A DNA stretch of 64,000 nucleotides from Agapanthus africanus (Eukaryota > Streptophyta > Magnoliopsida > Asparagales > Amaryllidaceae), in assembly GCA_030015575.1 (NCBI GenBank), contig JASDDO010000006.1, positions 205,039,632 through 205,103,631 on the forward strand, given 5' to 3'. How positions within the stretch are numbered: position 1 is the first letter of the stretch; every line of letters starts with the position of its first letter. Of the stretch, positions 1-11,963 are shown piece after piece. The notes under the pieces were generated by a model, which was not told the origin of the DNA, made no database searches, and saw nothing but the letters and a program-made list of their open reading frames with translations. Position numbers and translations under genes: made by a program.

Positions 1-803
1 CTCTAGACCGCTCCTAGACTTCCAAAGGACAAGCCGCAAGATCAATCCTCTACCGCCTCCGTACTACCCTTGTAGCCAGATAAGTGCCAGGTAAGTGGGA
101 AGGAACCACGTTGTGGGCCTAATTAAAAACCACTAGCCTTTGCCACACTTGCCTAGGCACTACAAAAGTAATGCGGATAAACGATAGATTACCCACGACC
201 TTCCTCTGTCCTTATTGAGCGCGACAGTCCTTAGAGTCTGGTCTAGATATTTTTTAAATTAATGAAGGGTTGATATATATGCTCGGTTTGTGATTTGTGG
301 GGCTTAGGAAGGGTGATGAAATCCCCACCTAATCTTGATTTGGTCTTTGCCCCTTAGAATCCGTATTAAAATATGCAAAACAAAACCAATCCCAAAACTT
401 TTGCAAAAAGATTTTTAGCGGCGCAATTTTCGCAAAGAATCCTGCAGAAGATAGATTTTATTGGATTTGAGAGGAGAGAGAAGGAGTTGAGAATCTTACC
501 AGAGAGTTCTGTAGCCCTAATCCCTCCAAGCAGTCGCGTTTCCGCCGCAGGAAACACCTTAGTGCCGCTGTTCCGCCGCGAGGTGGAGAGATCAGTTGAT
601 AAAATTTTTTCTGTGATCTCCTTTGCTCCTCTGGATCTCTAAAAATCTCTCTGTTTCCTGTTTTCCTCAATTCTGTGACTCCAGATCTCCTTGCAAAAAT
701 CCACGCACAAATCGTTAAATATGCAGTTTGCAGTTTTGTTTTAATAATGATATGGCTCATCTAAGAATTCAACACAAATAGTAAAAATAAAAAATTACGC
801 ATG
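1..803 (-). mobile_element. Athila-like Ty3 element K, start of interior (leader/gag side)
   Basis: This stretch lies immediately downstream (minus strand) of a tRNA-Asp primer binding site, so it is the 5' interior of a minus-strand Athila-like element whose remaining interior and 3' LTR are left of the window. The short frames in it (about 60-100 codons) have no motif I recognise. A GC-rich piece near 545-585 resembles the GCCGC palindromes found elsewhere in the window. No gag domain can be named. The element assignment rests on the primer site and the adjoining LTR, not on protein evidence. Confidence 0.5.
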
Positions 804-806
804 TAT

Positions 807-823
807 CCCCGGCAACGGCGCCA
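807..823 (-). other. Primer binding site for tRNA-Asp (element K)
   Basis: The plus strand reads CCCCGGCAACGGCGCCA, which is the 3' end of plant tRNA-Asp including CCA. The minus strand is therefore a 17-nt match for priming by tRNA-Asp. It lies 6 bases from the LTR edge at 830. A tRNA-Asp site is typical of Athila/Tat-type plant Ty3 elements and fixes the orientation of K. Confidence 0.85.
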
Positions 824-1791
824 TTTTATTGTTTCGAAAGAGTGTGTTTGTAGTTAACCGCAATCAATAACGGTGTCGCGTGTAGCTAGACCGAGATGAG
901 TATGGGTCATCCTCTGGGAAACGTGGAACCTTTTATTTTTACTTTAGATGTGTTGAGAAAGAGAGGAGGAATAAAGAATTTTGTGAAAAGTTTCTAGATC
1001 TACTTTAAACAAGAATGTTAAATATAGATCTAGATTATTTTAGAGATTTAAATAATATAATAATAGGGCTTGTAGGGTTCGTTAGGATTTAGTAGTTATG
1101 GAGGATTAATTAAAAGTTACCCTTTTTATCCATTAATAGATTTAGAACTAGAACGACGGTGATGCGTGTAAATTAGGGTTTCTGGAGGGAAAAGGAATCC
1201 CACTCGTAACCCTTATCTCGACACGGAACTCCGTTCATATCTAGCCTTTACCAAAACAATCATTAATCTAATCTCTAATCGCGGTCGGAACTAGCAAGGA
1301 ATTGCTAGCGCGCCCGATTAGGATGTTAATGATTATTTTGATAAAGTTCCTAAACTTTATAGGACTTAAAAAGGGTTTAATTATTTTCATCGTCCATTAG
1401 CCTACACTAATCCTACGAACCCTAACAAGCGGAGAATTACTCGCGCATGTTGGGAGAAGAAGATGAAAAGAAAGAGAGAGAAAATATAATGTAAAATGCA
1501 AAAGGAATTAAATAAAACAACTACCTTTATTAATCAACTCCTTCAAACTACACTTTTAATCCATAGAAAATGATTACAAAACTTGATTTGCTTCTCGATT
1601 TTTCCTAAGGAGGTAGTCGAACAGTCGATGATCAGCCTGGATGCGTGAGCGTCGGGAGGTTCGTGATCTCTTCGGCTTGATGGCTTTTCCAAGAGGCTCT
1701 CGGTGCAAACCCAGAATCTTATTGTTGAGAAGTTGGTAAAATTCAGCAGTTGTCAATCTCCCAAAATATTGCCTTCCAACTTATCATTATT

Positions 1792-1836
1792 GCGGCGGAT
1801 CCACGGCCCAAAGGTGTGTTTGGCCGCGAATCCGCG
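1792..1836. repeat. Paired GC-rich palindromes in K LTR
   Basis: Two near-palindromic blocks, GCGGCGGATCCACGGCC and GGCCGCGAATCCGCG, are separated by 13 bases in an AT-rich context. Pairs with similar spacing occur in LTR L, in the leader of copia G' and, more weakly, in the LTRs of C. Confidence 0.7.
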
Positions 1837-2098
1837 CTCAAGGGATGTGATCAATTGCTTATTTTTCTTGGGCTTTCATCTGGTGACATGTGGCAATCCT
1901 AGGCATCTTCAGAATCTGAAAATCTTTTCTCTGTTGCTTCCAGACTTGGTCTCCAAGTTTGCTTCTTAACTTGGCAAGTTTTCTTCAACAAATTGATTTG
2001 TTTGTTAAATCCTTCATAACAACTTGGAAATATTCTGCACAACAACTCAAATAAGATTTTAGTAGACTTTGTTCTACTAGGATGAGATCAATAATACT

Positions 2099-2242
2099 AT
2101 TTGCATACATTTTCCTACCAAATGATAATTAAAATATATTAACACATGGAAAATAATGTTTTTACACATAAACCCTCATATGTATAATATATTATAATAA
2201 AGTCCTTTTTTAATATAAAAATGGTAGGAAAAATGTACTACA
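2099..2242. repeat. Inverted repeat at the start of the K LTR
   Basis: The first ~22 bases of the K LTR (minus strand, TGTAGTACATTTTTCCTACC) are repeated in inverted orientation near 2099-2120, with small mismatches, around an AT-rich centre. It could instead be a small MITE-like fold-back ending at the LTR edge. No clear separate target duplication was seen. Confidence 0.4.
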
Positions 2243-2869
2243 AATATGCAGTTTTATCGACTGAACACTTGTCATAGGTAATGGACATCTGGACAGACCT
2301 TTTCCAGTCATTATAGTCAGATTCAGTCATTTTTATTATCTAGATGTAACCTTGTCTTGGTCACTGGGTTGCTGCAATTAAGAGAGAAAGAAGAAATCAC
2401 TTTAGCATGATGCTCATGCAAGTTTAGATTGGTTTTTAATTTATATAAACAGGATAGCTCCTACTGCTTCTCGAATCCATCCTTAAACTATAAAAGAAGA
2501 ATTAGTCAGGATTGATCTCATCGTACAATTCTTGCTTAACCATTCGGCCAGGCTAGTGTCGGTATTTCGAGGGAGGTTTTACGACGCTTTCGTGAAGTTC
2601 CTTAATTAAATAACCTCTTTTCCCTGGAGGCGTATCCCCGCTAACAACGTTCTAGACACCTACTTGGTTTATAGCATTCATCATTAAGTGAAAAAATCTC
2701 CCGAGGAGTAGCGGATACTCACAGTAGGATCGAGATCCAAATATCATTATGTGATAATGCTGAAGGAATCCTACCAACATTAACATACTCCAAATGGTAT
2801 GCAACACTAGCAAGTTTCATTTTCTTCAGAAACTCCCGATGTGGATTTTTGCCCCATGCTCTTATGACC

Positions 2870-3061
2870 TTGACGAAGGTCAACAAATCATAAGTCACAT
2901 GTCATGTTCTACCCATCAGTGTCCTGGTTAATTTGAACCCATCCGTATATACCCTTGACGAAGGTCAACAAGGTAATACGACTGTCCCAAACCAACGCAT
3001 CTATTTATGCTACATATGAATACCCAGCTTCTACCAATCACTACGCCTTGACGAAGGTCAA
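2870..3061. repeat. Three spaced inverted TTGAC motifs (G leader)
   Basis: TTGACGAAGGTCAA occurs exactly at 2870-2883, 2955-2968 and 3048-3061, about 85-93 bases apart. The flanks between copies are not similar to each other. TTGAC is the core of the plant W-box. Three corresponding motifs with a different central spacer (CAAA) lie at 63471-63484, 63563-63576 and 63647-63660 in G'. Confidence 0.7.
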
Positions 3062-4402
3062 CAAACATAGCTTGAATACTATTGAATATTCATATGAAAT
3101 AACGGAGGGCTACGATTGGTTTTGGCGAAACCGTGAACGTAGTGAACTTGATATAATCGAAAGAACCTGATAGCTTTTAAAAGGAGTGGTTTAAGCTCCG
3201 CTTTTTGAAAGTTTTGCTGTTTTGAAAAAACCGAGTGGTTTTGAAATTGTTCCAACGATTCAACTTTGGTTTGTTTGCTTTGCATTAATGTAATGCAGTC
3301 CCATCAATTAATCCTACCATTGCAGAAAACAATGAAAATATAACGTGTTCTTATGCCATCTGCATTTGCCACGGGGGGCCCGTCATCACCCGTTAGGTTA
3401 CTTAACTAACGACAGAGCGGGGGATGGACTAGCGTGGATGCAAAACATAAGCAACATCTACTAGATATCATATATAGATATATACATTCGTCAGACGCAA
3501 TGATAGGCATTCCAGATCACAGATGAACACATTGGATATACTAGGAATCCGCGTTTCGTTTGAGCCTATAACGAAAGACGGATTACACGGTTGTGATGAA
3601 TCGCCAAACCCCACCCTAGACCCCTACGGGTGTGGCAAACTACCCACCAAATACCCGAAGTGAAGCAACCTCCATCAACATAGTGAGTAGGCCACTCGGA
3701 ACTTCAAAGTACCCTGTAGTTTGTGCACCCCACCTTAGGTCTATCCTAGGAGCAGAAACAGTAAAAGAAATAATACAACGGTGGCTACAACCTCAACCCG
3801 GATGTGCCCCGCAAAAATAATATTACATCACTTTACAAATTTTACATCGAATGAAAGAATGAAAACCCTCATCTCACATCCTCGGCTATTCATCACGACG
3901 ATCCAACAAGTTCATATACAAAAACCAATATAATCATCACAGAAATGTGCAACCCCCAACTAACCGACATATAGCAATCAGCGGAAGTTTACAAACACAT
4001 TTAACAGAACTCGAAAGATTAAACGACATTAGACCGTGACTTCGAAACACCCGGTATTTTCCACATTAAAGAATTTACAGTAAAATCAAAATTGTCAAAA
4101 ACAAACAATTCCTAAAGCCCTAGATCCAAGTCACAAAGCTACAGACCAAAACTCGAAGCATTTCCCTAAAATTGAACTAAGCTCGCCGGATTTTTGGGCA
4201 TTATGGCCGGCCCAGTTTGGGTAGAAATGTCTTATTTTTGTTCTGTGTTCATTTTACAGTTCGAAGACTACTCTGCAGTTGCTAAAATAATTTTTAGTCT
4301 CATGAAAAATTGACATAATCTTGAATCTACGCTTTGATGTTTTCGGGTTATTTCGGTTTCATAGTTTTACTTGTTGTTTAAACTGTTAGCTATGGTTTAG
4401 TC

Positions 4403-4415
4403 GGCTCTGATACTA
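4403..4415 (-). other. Primer binding site, initiator tRNA-Met (element G)
   Basis: The minus strand reads TAGTATCAGAGCC next to the LTR edge at 4417. This is the initiator-Met type primer site, with one change from the usual TGGTATCAGAGC. It places the 5' LTR of G on the right and the interior on the left. Confidence 0.8.
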
Positions 4416-4416
4416 C

Positions 4417-6423
4417 TGTAAGTCGACGTTATACACCATACGGGTTGTGGGGAGGCAGAACGGGTAAAAAACGATTTTTACAAACAAGGTAACATCGAAT
4501 TTAACACCAATATCTTTGGTAAACCATAAATAACAAGCTAACTAGAGGTTTTTATCTACTATGTGAGAAGATTATATCTACAGTTCCAAGTTCTTCTTGT
4601 CTTCCCGCTGTCCTCCTTCACCTCGCGAGCTCCTTGGAATGGAAATGGATATCACCTCCTCATCGGCTTCTCGAAATAGTAGAAGATCCACTTGAGAGTT
4701 CCAACCTTGAGCTAAACCCCCAAGTTGAGGTAACTAGATCACTTGGTGTGCTAAACTAAGCAACCTAGAATGAGTAGAGTGTGATTTAGAGTACCTAAGT
4801 CTCACTAATCCTTGATTATCAACACATGATACACTAGGGTTTGAGAGGAAGAAGAAGAGAGCAAGCTTGAGGAGAGAGAATGTATTTATGATAACGATAA
4901 TAAAAATAGAATGGCTAACTTATATATGACCATAAGCATGGCATGGAAAATATCTCATCAAAATATCTAGAGCCAAAAATATCTCACAAAAAAATATCTA
5001 AGGTCAAAAAGTCAATCCAAGTAAAATGGTCAACATAAGTAGCCATGCCACTAAATTATCTTTTAACAAAATTAATAAAACCTTCCATCCACCTCATATT
5101 TGTTTTGTCCAAGTCAATGGTCAAAACCCTAATGAGGTGTCTCCTTCTATACCCCCTCTCATCCGTATATACATACCCGCATCCGTGTTCCGAAAAACAC
5201 GAATACTATGAGATGAAGCTAATCCAATAATCAAATACTAGGATCCGGCTTAAACCAAAGCCCACTACTATTGTCCGCTCGAACATCACATGAGTACAAG
5301 TACACGTATGTGATCTAACCCTGTCGTAAAACCATACGACCTCTACATCGTTTCGCCCGAAGCTGGGAAACCCTCTGTGTGGGACACTAAAGACTCGACA
5401 GTACTCTGGCAGTGGGTTTAACCACAAGTACGTCAGCGGAACTAGCTTTACGTAACGGCTACACAGGTATCCGTCGATAAGAAGGCCGACGAGCAAGCTC
5501 ATCCAAACTCCTATTGATCCTATCTGTGGCAATCTCCGTACAGTCCGGTCTGTTCGTCTAAGAGTGTCGCATATCGGGCGTAGGGGGCGGTAAACGTCAG
5601 ACCCCTAATAGCGGTATAAGTCGTGTCGGGGTACAGTCCAAAACACCCTGAGAAACGACTGGAGTACCTACCAGTAAGACTCACTTGCCCTATCCAGGGA
5701 CTTTGTGTAATGGCATTCCGAACACAACGCGACATCATCCCCTAATACCGGGAGAGACGAATCCTATCTAACCGCCACTGCCTCCAAGTGCTTCTGGACT
5801 GCACCCAACTACTACCTGTTGGCACGACTCAATAGAGCCGTGGTAGGGTAGCAATCTAAGAACAGTGGGAACACACTTGAGGTGAAGTAGAAATGTCAAG
5901 TCAACGGACTAAATTGTACTCATGTCACCTGGGAACTGCTACCTGACGATAGGTATAGTACCAACCAGCAGTTCCCTACGAGTTCGTCCAGTGTAACTCA
6001 TAACCCAATGAGCAACTGCATACTATCTCCAGTACGACGTACTGATGGATGTGGGACATACCATCTCCCCTGCTGGGATGAGAAGCGTATACTCTAGTCT
6101 ACTCTGGAGCATCGATGCCCTGTCTCGATAATCCTACGACTAGGGACGTTTATAAGGATGTGCTTATAGACTACCCAGCCCCCACTAGTGTGACTGCCAT
6201 CACAACGCTGGTAGTCAAGCAATGATCCTAAGGGCTCTATCAATACGTATTAGCGATATGTTAAAAGAAAGATATACACATATTAAGATAGATACAAACC
6301 AAGTAGCATACTACTATATCGAGCAAGACTGTCATAAATCCGTGTCTATATCCCAAGCTTCCAAAATGTAATATACAAACTAGTACTATACAATAATGGC
6401 CTCTAGGGCATATCACACTAAAA
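4417..6423 (-). mobile_element. 5' LTR of copia element G
   Basis: A ~2.0 kb LTR on the minus strand. It begins near TTAGTGTGATATGCCCTAG, which corresponds to TGTTAGTGTATATGCCC in the A and G' LTRs, and ends ACGTCGACTTACA. It shares long blocks with the LTRs at 23906, 28190 and 60202, including a ~220-bp conserved block at 5520-5760. The minus-strand frames of 108 and 72 codons inside it are not genes: against copia A, differences fall about equally in the three codon positions. G is inserted in the F0 gypsy LTR, and its other end is off-window. Confidence 0.8.
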
Positions 6424-7351
6424 ACTCAGGTTCCATGATATTGTTTGTGTCGTTGATAGACACACGGATGATATCCACATGCATACATGCATATGATGTC
6501 GGATGTTTATTTATATATGTCATTGCACTGATCGATTGTTGACATATATGCATACATGGTCACCCTGGATATCATAGTATTACCTTCAGGATATAGTAAC
6601 CTTGGAAATCGTTGTTTTTATTCGATTTCTACTTGCTGATGTTTTCTACTCACGAGTTGGCAACTCACCCCTATTGTTCCACAGTTCTTGCAGGTTTGAC
6701 CGCTTGGGAACAGTTGCGGTTTCGCTGGCACACAGCTTCTTCCAGGGTGTTTTGCTTTGGTAGGTGGGACACATATTTGATCGTGCCCACTCCTGTACTG
6801 TTATATTCTGTTGTATCTAGATAACTCTATCAAATCAAATCAGAACTAGAAATTGTATATTGGTAGACCTAGTCAGACTTGGGTATTGTGCGAGACTTAG
6901 AGCGATGAGTTTATGATCACTTTTCTTGAGTTTTGATTTCTCGCTCATTTATTGCACTTTTTGGGTTGATCTTCGTCGTTGGGCGTCCTATATATATTAT
7001 TGCATGGTTGCGATTTCTCCATTTGGCGAAGAGCTAGCTCCCGCTTAGGGATGCCTATATATTGTTGTGTATATGTTTTTGGATCAAAATTTACAAGGGA
7101 GGTGCTGCCCAAATTTTTAAAGACGAAACATGTTTTCAACTGTAGTATAATCCACTTGCATTTTCATTCTTCATTAGCTATTCTTTTAAAGAAAAGCATG
7201 ATTCATTATACCTTTATTTCAAAACTGCACCCCCACTATTTTCCGCAAAAAGGTTTAGACTTTTTGGGTTTCGGCTTACTTGATTTACGTTACGCCAATA
7301 GACGTTGCGTGATTTAAGTGCCGATCACGTGCTAAATTACAGGTCATGACA
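6424..7351 (+). mobile_element. Gypsy LTR F0, 3' portion
   Basis: This matches the last ~1 kb of the F LTR (56970-57997). Shared parts are the GAGTTGGCAACTC palindrome, the acceptor-like TTCTTGCAG at 6685-6693, and a terminal block ending GTCATGACA. It is followed directly by copia pol sequence of H rather than by a primer site. It is therefore the end of a 3' or solo LTR inserted into H. Its left part is hidden by the G insertion and lies off-window. It belongs to the same family as F but is a separate copy. Confidence 0.7.
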
Positions 7352-8939
7352 CTCAACCACCAGAGAGATACTACGGTTTTCTCATAGACAGTGGGAGCGA
7401 GGATTGCATCATGGAGATGATGACCCAACTAGTTTCGAGTAGGGCATCATAAGTAGAGACTAAGTGAAATGGCTGGATGCTATGCGATCTGAGATGGAAT
7501 CCATGTACACCAACAAAATATTGACTTTGGATGTTGCCCCTGAAGGGGTAATACCCATCGGGAGCAAGAGGATCTTTCAGAAAGATAATTTGGTGTAATT
7601 GGAAAAGTTAAGACTTTCAAAGCTATGCTTAAGTCCATCAGGATCCTACTTGACATTGCTGCATACCATGGCTACGAAATTTGGCAGACTGCACGTCTAA
7701 ACCGCTTTTCTAAATGGTGATTTAGAAAAGAGCGTGTATATGACACTGCCAGAGGACTTCGTAGACATTGGGAGCATCGGAAGCATGTCCAAGCTGCTTA
7801 AATCCATCTATGTGTTAAAGCAGGCATCGCGGAGATAGAACGTCTGTTTTAATGAATTTGTGAAAGAATTTGACTTCATCAAAAAGGTAGATGAACCATG
7901 TATAAATAATAAGGTTGTAGAGAGTTTGGTTATCTTTCTCATATTGTACGCAAATGACATACTCTTGATAGGAAAGGGTGTTCCTATGCTACACTCGGTC
8001 AAGCACCTCTTATCACACAGGTTCTCCATGAAAGATCTAATTGATTTCTCCTACAACCTTGGGATATAGATCTATAGTGATAGAACTAAACAGATTTGGG
8101 ATTGTCCCGATCCAGGTACATTGACACCATGCTAAAGGGGTTTAGTATGGATGATTCTAAGCGTGGTAATGTACCCGCTTGTTCAGGAATCACTCTCTCC
8201 AAAGAGATGTCTCTTAAGACTGATTTTGAGAGGGCTTGCATACAAGGGATACCCTATGCTTTGGCAGACGGGTCAATCATGTATGCAATGTTATGTACCA
8301 GACCAGATATAGCTTACTCACTAGGAGTAGTGAATAAGTATCGAAAAGATCTTTGGGAAAACCACTGGACAGCTGAAGAACATTTTTAAGTGCTTGAGAA
8401 GGATTAAAAAGATGTTCTTCGTGTATGGTAACGGTGAACTCCAGATGGTTTCCTTTACCGACTCAAGCTTCCAGAGTGATAAGGACGACTGAAAGTCGGT
8501 CTCGGATTTTGTCTTCACCCTCAGTAGAGGGACAGTATGTTGGAAGGGTTCCAAGCTATATACCGTAACATACTCGTTGATGGAGGCTAATTACATCGCT
8601 CCCAACGATGCTGCCAAAGAGGTTGTCTGGATGAATAGAGTTCATGAGATGAACTAGGTTCCTACAATTGGGCATCCAATACATATGTATTGTGATGACA
8701 ATGGAGCTGTGGTTTTGGCCTAGGAACCCCAGTCCCGTCAGCGATCCAGACATATTCTTAGACAATATCACCTGATCAGGGAGATAGTTGATCTTTGGGA
8801 GATCGAGGTCAGGAGAGTTGACACAGAGGATAACACAACGGATCTCTCACTGAGGCCATCCCCCAGATACTATTCGAGAGATTTTTGGGACGTTGGGTAT
8901 TAGATACTACAATAACTGGCCTTAGTGCAAGTGGGAGAT
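7352..8939 (+). pseudogene. Copia element H, pol remnant (reverse transcriptase-RNase H)
   Basis: This stretch aligns block by block with copia A pol (about 26530-28189). It starts at the PPERYYGFL-like region, passes through the reverse transcriptase core, and ends in the RNase H region (YCDDNGAV, then RQYHLIREIV). A polypurine tract and LTR start follow. Gag, protease and integrase are not present here; the upstream part lies beyond the F0 insertion. The copy is old and heavily decayed, with many breaks. It is probably the oldest element in the stack because both F0 and F are inserted in it. Confidence 0.8.
8929..8939 (+). other. Polypurine tract of copia H
   Basis: AAGTGGGAGAT immediately precedes the LTR start TGTTAGGAATATG at 8940. 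The same sequence precedes the 3' LTR of copia A. Confidence 0.8.
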
Positions 8940-9346
8940 TGTTAGGAATATGTATGCCCTAGAGGCCATTATTGATGATATAATGAATGCTTGGACATAT
9001 ATATAGAGTACTTTCTTGCTCAACATGATAGTATGCTATCAGGTTACCTTTATCTTAACATGTAAACTAGTATTTATACTGTCTATCTCTTACATGTTGA
9101 TAAAGCCCTTAAGATATGTACTTGACTACCAGGATTATGATGAGATCATACTAGTGGGGCCAGGATGGTCCAAAAGTACATTCTTTAATCAGTTCCTAGT
9201 CGTGAGAATATTGAGACTAGGGCATCGATATTCTAGAGTAGACTAGTATGTACGCTTCTTTTCCCTTAGAGGGTGATGGTTGATTCCACAACCATTGTTG
9301 TGTGACATCAAAGACTGTACACAGGTGCTCATTGGAGAATGGGTAC
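8940..9346 (+). mobile_element. Copia H 3' LTR, first ~400 bp
   Basis: It begins TGTTAGGAATATGTATGCCC and follows the A and G' LTRs through the TCTAGAGTAGACTAGT block. It is interrupted at 9347 by the gypsy F LTR. The remainder of this LTR would lie beyond F's right end, outside the window. Confidence 0.82.
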
Positions 9347-10813
9347 TGTAACATTTCAGAAAATATAAAATATTATTTTTGGAAATTTAATATTAAAATA
9401 ATATATTTCGCGAAAACTATTCGAATTGCGAATACGGATTTTTCATAAAATGGTATAAGTACATACCAATATTTGGAAATTAATCGGAGATTAAAATGAT
9501 TTATTTATTTTAATGATATTTATCGGATTTTTGATAAATTCCGTGTTTTTACATTTTTCCGTGACTTTTGCAACATGTCATGTGCATGTGTGCATGTGTG
9601 TGTGTTTGTGAATTAGATAGAATGAGAAAAGAATAAAAAATGAAAAACAAAGAGAAGAGAGAAAAGAGTGTGTGTGTGTGAATGGAGTTAATGAAAGAAA
9701 ACAAAATTTAAATATTTTGAGAGAGAGGTGAGTGTAGGGGAGATATTATGGGTAGAGAGTGAGCTTAAGAGAGAGAGAGAGAGGAAGACTTGGCTGCCCC
9801 CCCTTTTTCCTCCTTCTCCATTAATTTCTTCATCTTCTCTATGTTCTTCATTCCTCACTACCTCCTTACTACACCTTCAATCCATTCACGAAACCCCACG
9901 CACCTTTGACATAAAACATGCACAGACCTATTCTAAACCCATAGAACCAATCAATTTCGGATTTTGAGGACCTTGGGCAACTCAAGAAGTTTCTTAGGTT
10001 GCAATTGAGATAATCTATTCACTTTAGAATCGTATTTGCGTTAAATATCGTATTTTTAGTTAGAAATTGAGTTAATTAGGTTTTTGATTTTAGAAAATTT
10101 AAAGTTTCTTTCTAGTGGCCATTTGAGATGTAGTGAGTGTTTATAAGACCATAGGGATTGATTTCATGGCATAGAAATAAGTTTAGAAACCAAAATACGA
10201 AGTTAGAAATTTTCCGTGTCAGTTTGGTGAAACCTTATAGCCTACAGAGAATCTGGAGCTATCTGGGATTTTTCCAAGAAAATCAAACAAGACCACTAAC
10301 CTAGATAGACCACTAGAATACCACCACAGAAGTATGAGCACGTTTGGGGCTCATTTGTCCGTCGAGACCTAATTTGGAGGGTGTGTCGCCGGTTTTCCCA
10401 CGGGCATTGGTGACGAGGTTTTGCCTGTAGCTCACTTACCCTAACTTATCCTCTATACTTGCTTGTTTTGTCCCAGTTTACCTGAGTTAAAATCTGGGTT
10501 AGTTTTCCTGAGTTGCTGCTTAAGGTTTTGCAATATGTGAAATCTTGGTTTTTGGTATTTGATTTGGAATTCGTGATTTTGGTATTTGAGATTCGGACTG
10601 CGTCGTTGGATGTTTATACGTCAACGGACGAGAGTTGTTTGGTTGTTTTTGGCATGCGAAGCTATAGGTTCTAACCTATAGGCAATCCATGTGCCGTATC
10701 GATTTTCGGATATTAATTGTGTTTGCGTTTCGATGTGTATTGATTGTAGATACTTCGCGTGGACTTCCGAGATGATGAAGCACATCGACTTCGGCTAATC
10801 GAGAAGAATTGTG

Positions 10814-10821
10814 GTGAGTAG
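10814..10821 (+). promoter_or_regulatory. Splice-donor-like site in F LTR
   Basis: GTGAGTAG follows GAATTGTG and is followed by a short hairpin (GTAGATCTATATCTAC). The equivalent site occurs in C (13259), D (32815) and E (3' copy, 52765). Use as a splice donor is inferred, not shown. Confidence 0.35.
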
Positions 10822-10888
10822 ATCTATATCTACGGGGGAAGTCCGGTGGATGGCGTATAGCACCCCCGCAAATCATAAATGAAAACCG

Positions 10889-10914
10889 ATATATATATAT
10901 ATATATATATATAT
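10889..10914. repeat. (AT)n microsatellite
   Basis: About 12 uninterrupted AT units in the F LTR. Confidence 0.95.
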
Positions 10915-11879
10915 TTGGGTTGTAGAAAAACCTATATAGGATTCACGGATAGGATAGTTAATGATGATTAATATGATAGGTGAATCATGATAAGTATGAA
11001 TCGAAAAAGAATAACTGTGAGTTGATAGTGGCTTAATATGAGATCGAGATCGATACGACTCGAGATTTATAAGATATGACGTATATGAACGATATCATTA
11101 TGAGATTGATACAAACGTGAATTGAGATATATGTGTATGATATATCTATATTGATGAGACGAATGAGTGATGTGACGTACGAGACTTTAGATCTGTACCC
11201 TCTATATTGTATAGGATGATAGATTCCCTATCCCGTTTGTTGTTATCGTACGATGAATTACCGTACGAGATATATTGTATAGGATGATAGATTCCTTTTT
11301 TTGTTAATGTCACTGTACGATGGATTTCCGTACGAGATGTGTTTTTCCGGATGATTGATCTGTACTTGTGATTTGAGAATATTGATATAGGATTATTGCC
11401 ATATCGGATGTTATGAGGCGTGAACGCCAATATAGAGATAATACCTGAACCAGACCTAATTACAAACCGACGAATCGTATGCATCTTTAAATGGAAACCT
11501 CAAGGGACGTTACGGATTTTCAAATGATATTATTTTCTTAAAATACCGTAGCCCCTACTTTCAAAACTACGATTCGTAACCTTTAAGTTTCCGTATAGTT
11601 CATAAGTAGATAGTTATACCCATTGATTGTTCATGCTATGTAGAATATTACTCTTAGTGAATAACATACCTTGTTCCAGTAATAAATGTTGTATGATATC
11701 ATTTGCTAGTACACCTGCACCACAACCGTTGATGCGCATGCTACACTTACACAGATTTACTGGCTCACACACATTATTCATCGGTAATTGCTAAGTCACT
11801 TACACTGTAGAACTGCCAAAGCATGATATGTTTCGTAACTGTGTAGTATATTCATTGCTCTGTACCATCACGTGACATG

Positions 11880-11963
11880 CTTTCATGATATAACTGATAT
11901 GCTCATATTACTACACTATGTTGAATACATCGTACCTTGTGGTTATATTCTTGCATGATATGC
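11880..11963 (+). repeat. F LTR minisatellite, left half
   Basis: The unit TGATATGCTCATATTAC followed by a CATCGTACC block and TTGCATGATA appears here. It recurs twice more, degenerately, at about 56355-56480 on the other side of C. C is inserted within this minisatellite. Confidence 0.6.

Larger units (their letters stand above)
830..2242 (-). mobile_element. 5' LTR of Athila-like element K
   Basis: On the minus strand this begins TGTAGTACATTTTTCC and ends CTTTCGAAACA, with the tRNA-Asp primer site 6 bases beyond. The ~1.41 kb length matches the related solo LTR at 21102-22551. The two share a terminal block with GGATGACCCATACTC and GCGACACCGT motifs, and a paired GC-rich palindrome (1792-1836). 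The right edge at 2242 is inferred from the TG start and from where the host copia interior resumes. The matching duplication is off-window, so that edge is less certain than the left one. Confidence 0.68.
2243..4416 (-). mobile_element. Copia element G interior: leader and gag start
   Basis: From the primer site at 4403-4415 down to 2243 this matches, in inverted orientation, the interior of copia G' (62085-64000). Features in sense order are a ~1.6 kb leader; three TTGAC-N4-GTCAA motifs (3048-3061, 2955-2968, 2870-2883); a splice-donor-like GTGAGTAT (2722-2715); an acceptor-like pyrimidine tract ending TTGCAG (2377-2372); and an ATG at 2330-2328. That ATG opens a frame whose product includes the run YNDWKRSVQMS, reminiscent of the N terminus of copia Gag. 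The frame is cut by the K insertion at 2243. The copia assignment comes from LTR and primer site; the Gag call is tentative. Confidence 0.65.
9347..11963 (+). mobile_element. Gypsy F 5' LTR, first part
   Basis: It begins TGTAACATTTCAG directly after copia H LTR sequence. The first ~1.3 kb is unrelated to the starts of C, D and E. From about 10,740 a block with a donor-like GTGAGTAG (10814-10821) and the ATCTATATCTAC hairpin parallels those LTRs. A GT-rich and GAGA-rich tract lies at 9580-9780. The LTR is split by element C at 11964 and resumes at 56360. Joined across C it would be about 4.25 kb. Short frames inside (for example 9728-9967) are not supported as genes. Confidence 0.78.

Noticed and set aside
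373-760. Overlapping frames on both strands near the left end
   Set aside because: Both are short, conflict with each other, and show no recognisable domain. They lie in the leader side of element K.
807-823. tRNA-Asp gene
   Set aside because: Only the 3' terminal 17 nt with CCA is present. It is a primer binding site beside an LTR.
3632-3820. 62-codon frame on the plus strand, also partly open in the G' arm
   Set aside because: It runs antisense to the copia element. The amino-acid changes between arms are scattered, and the frame ends early in G'.
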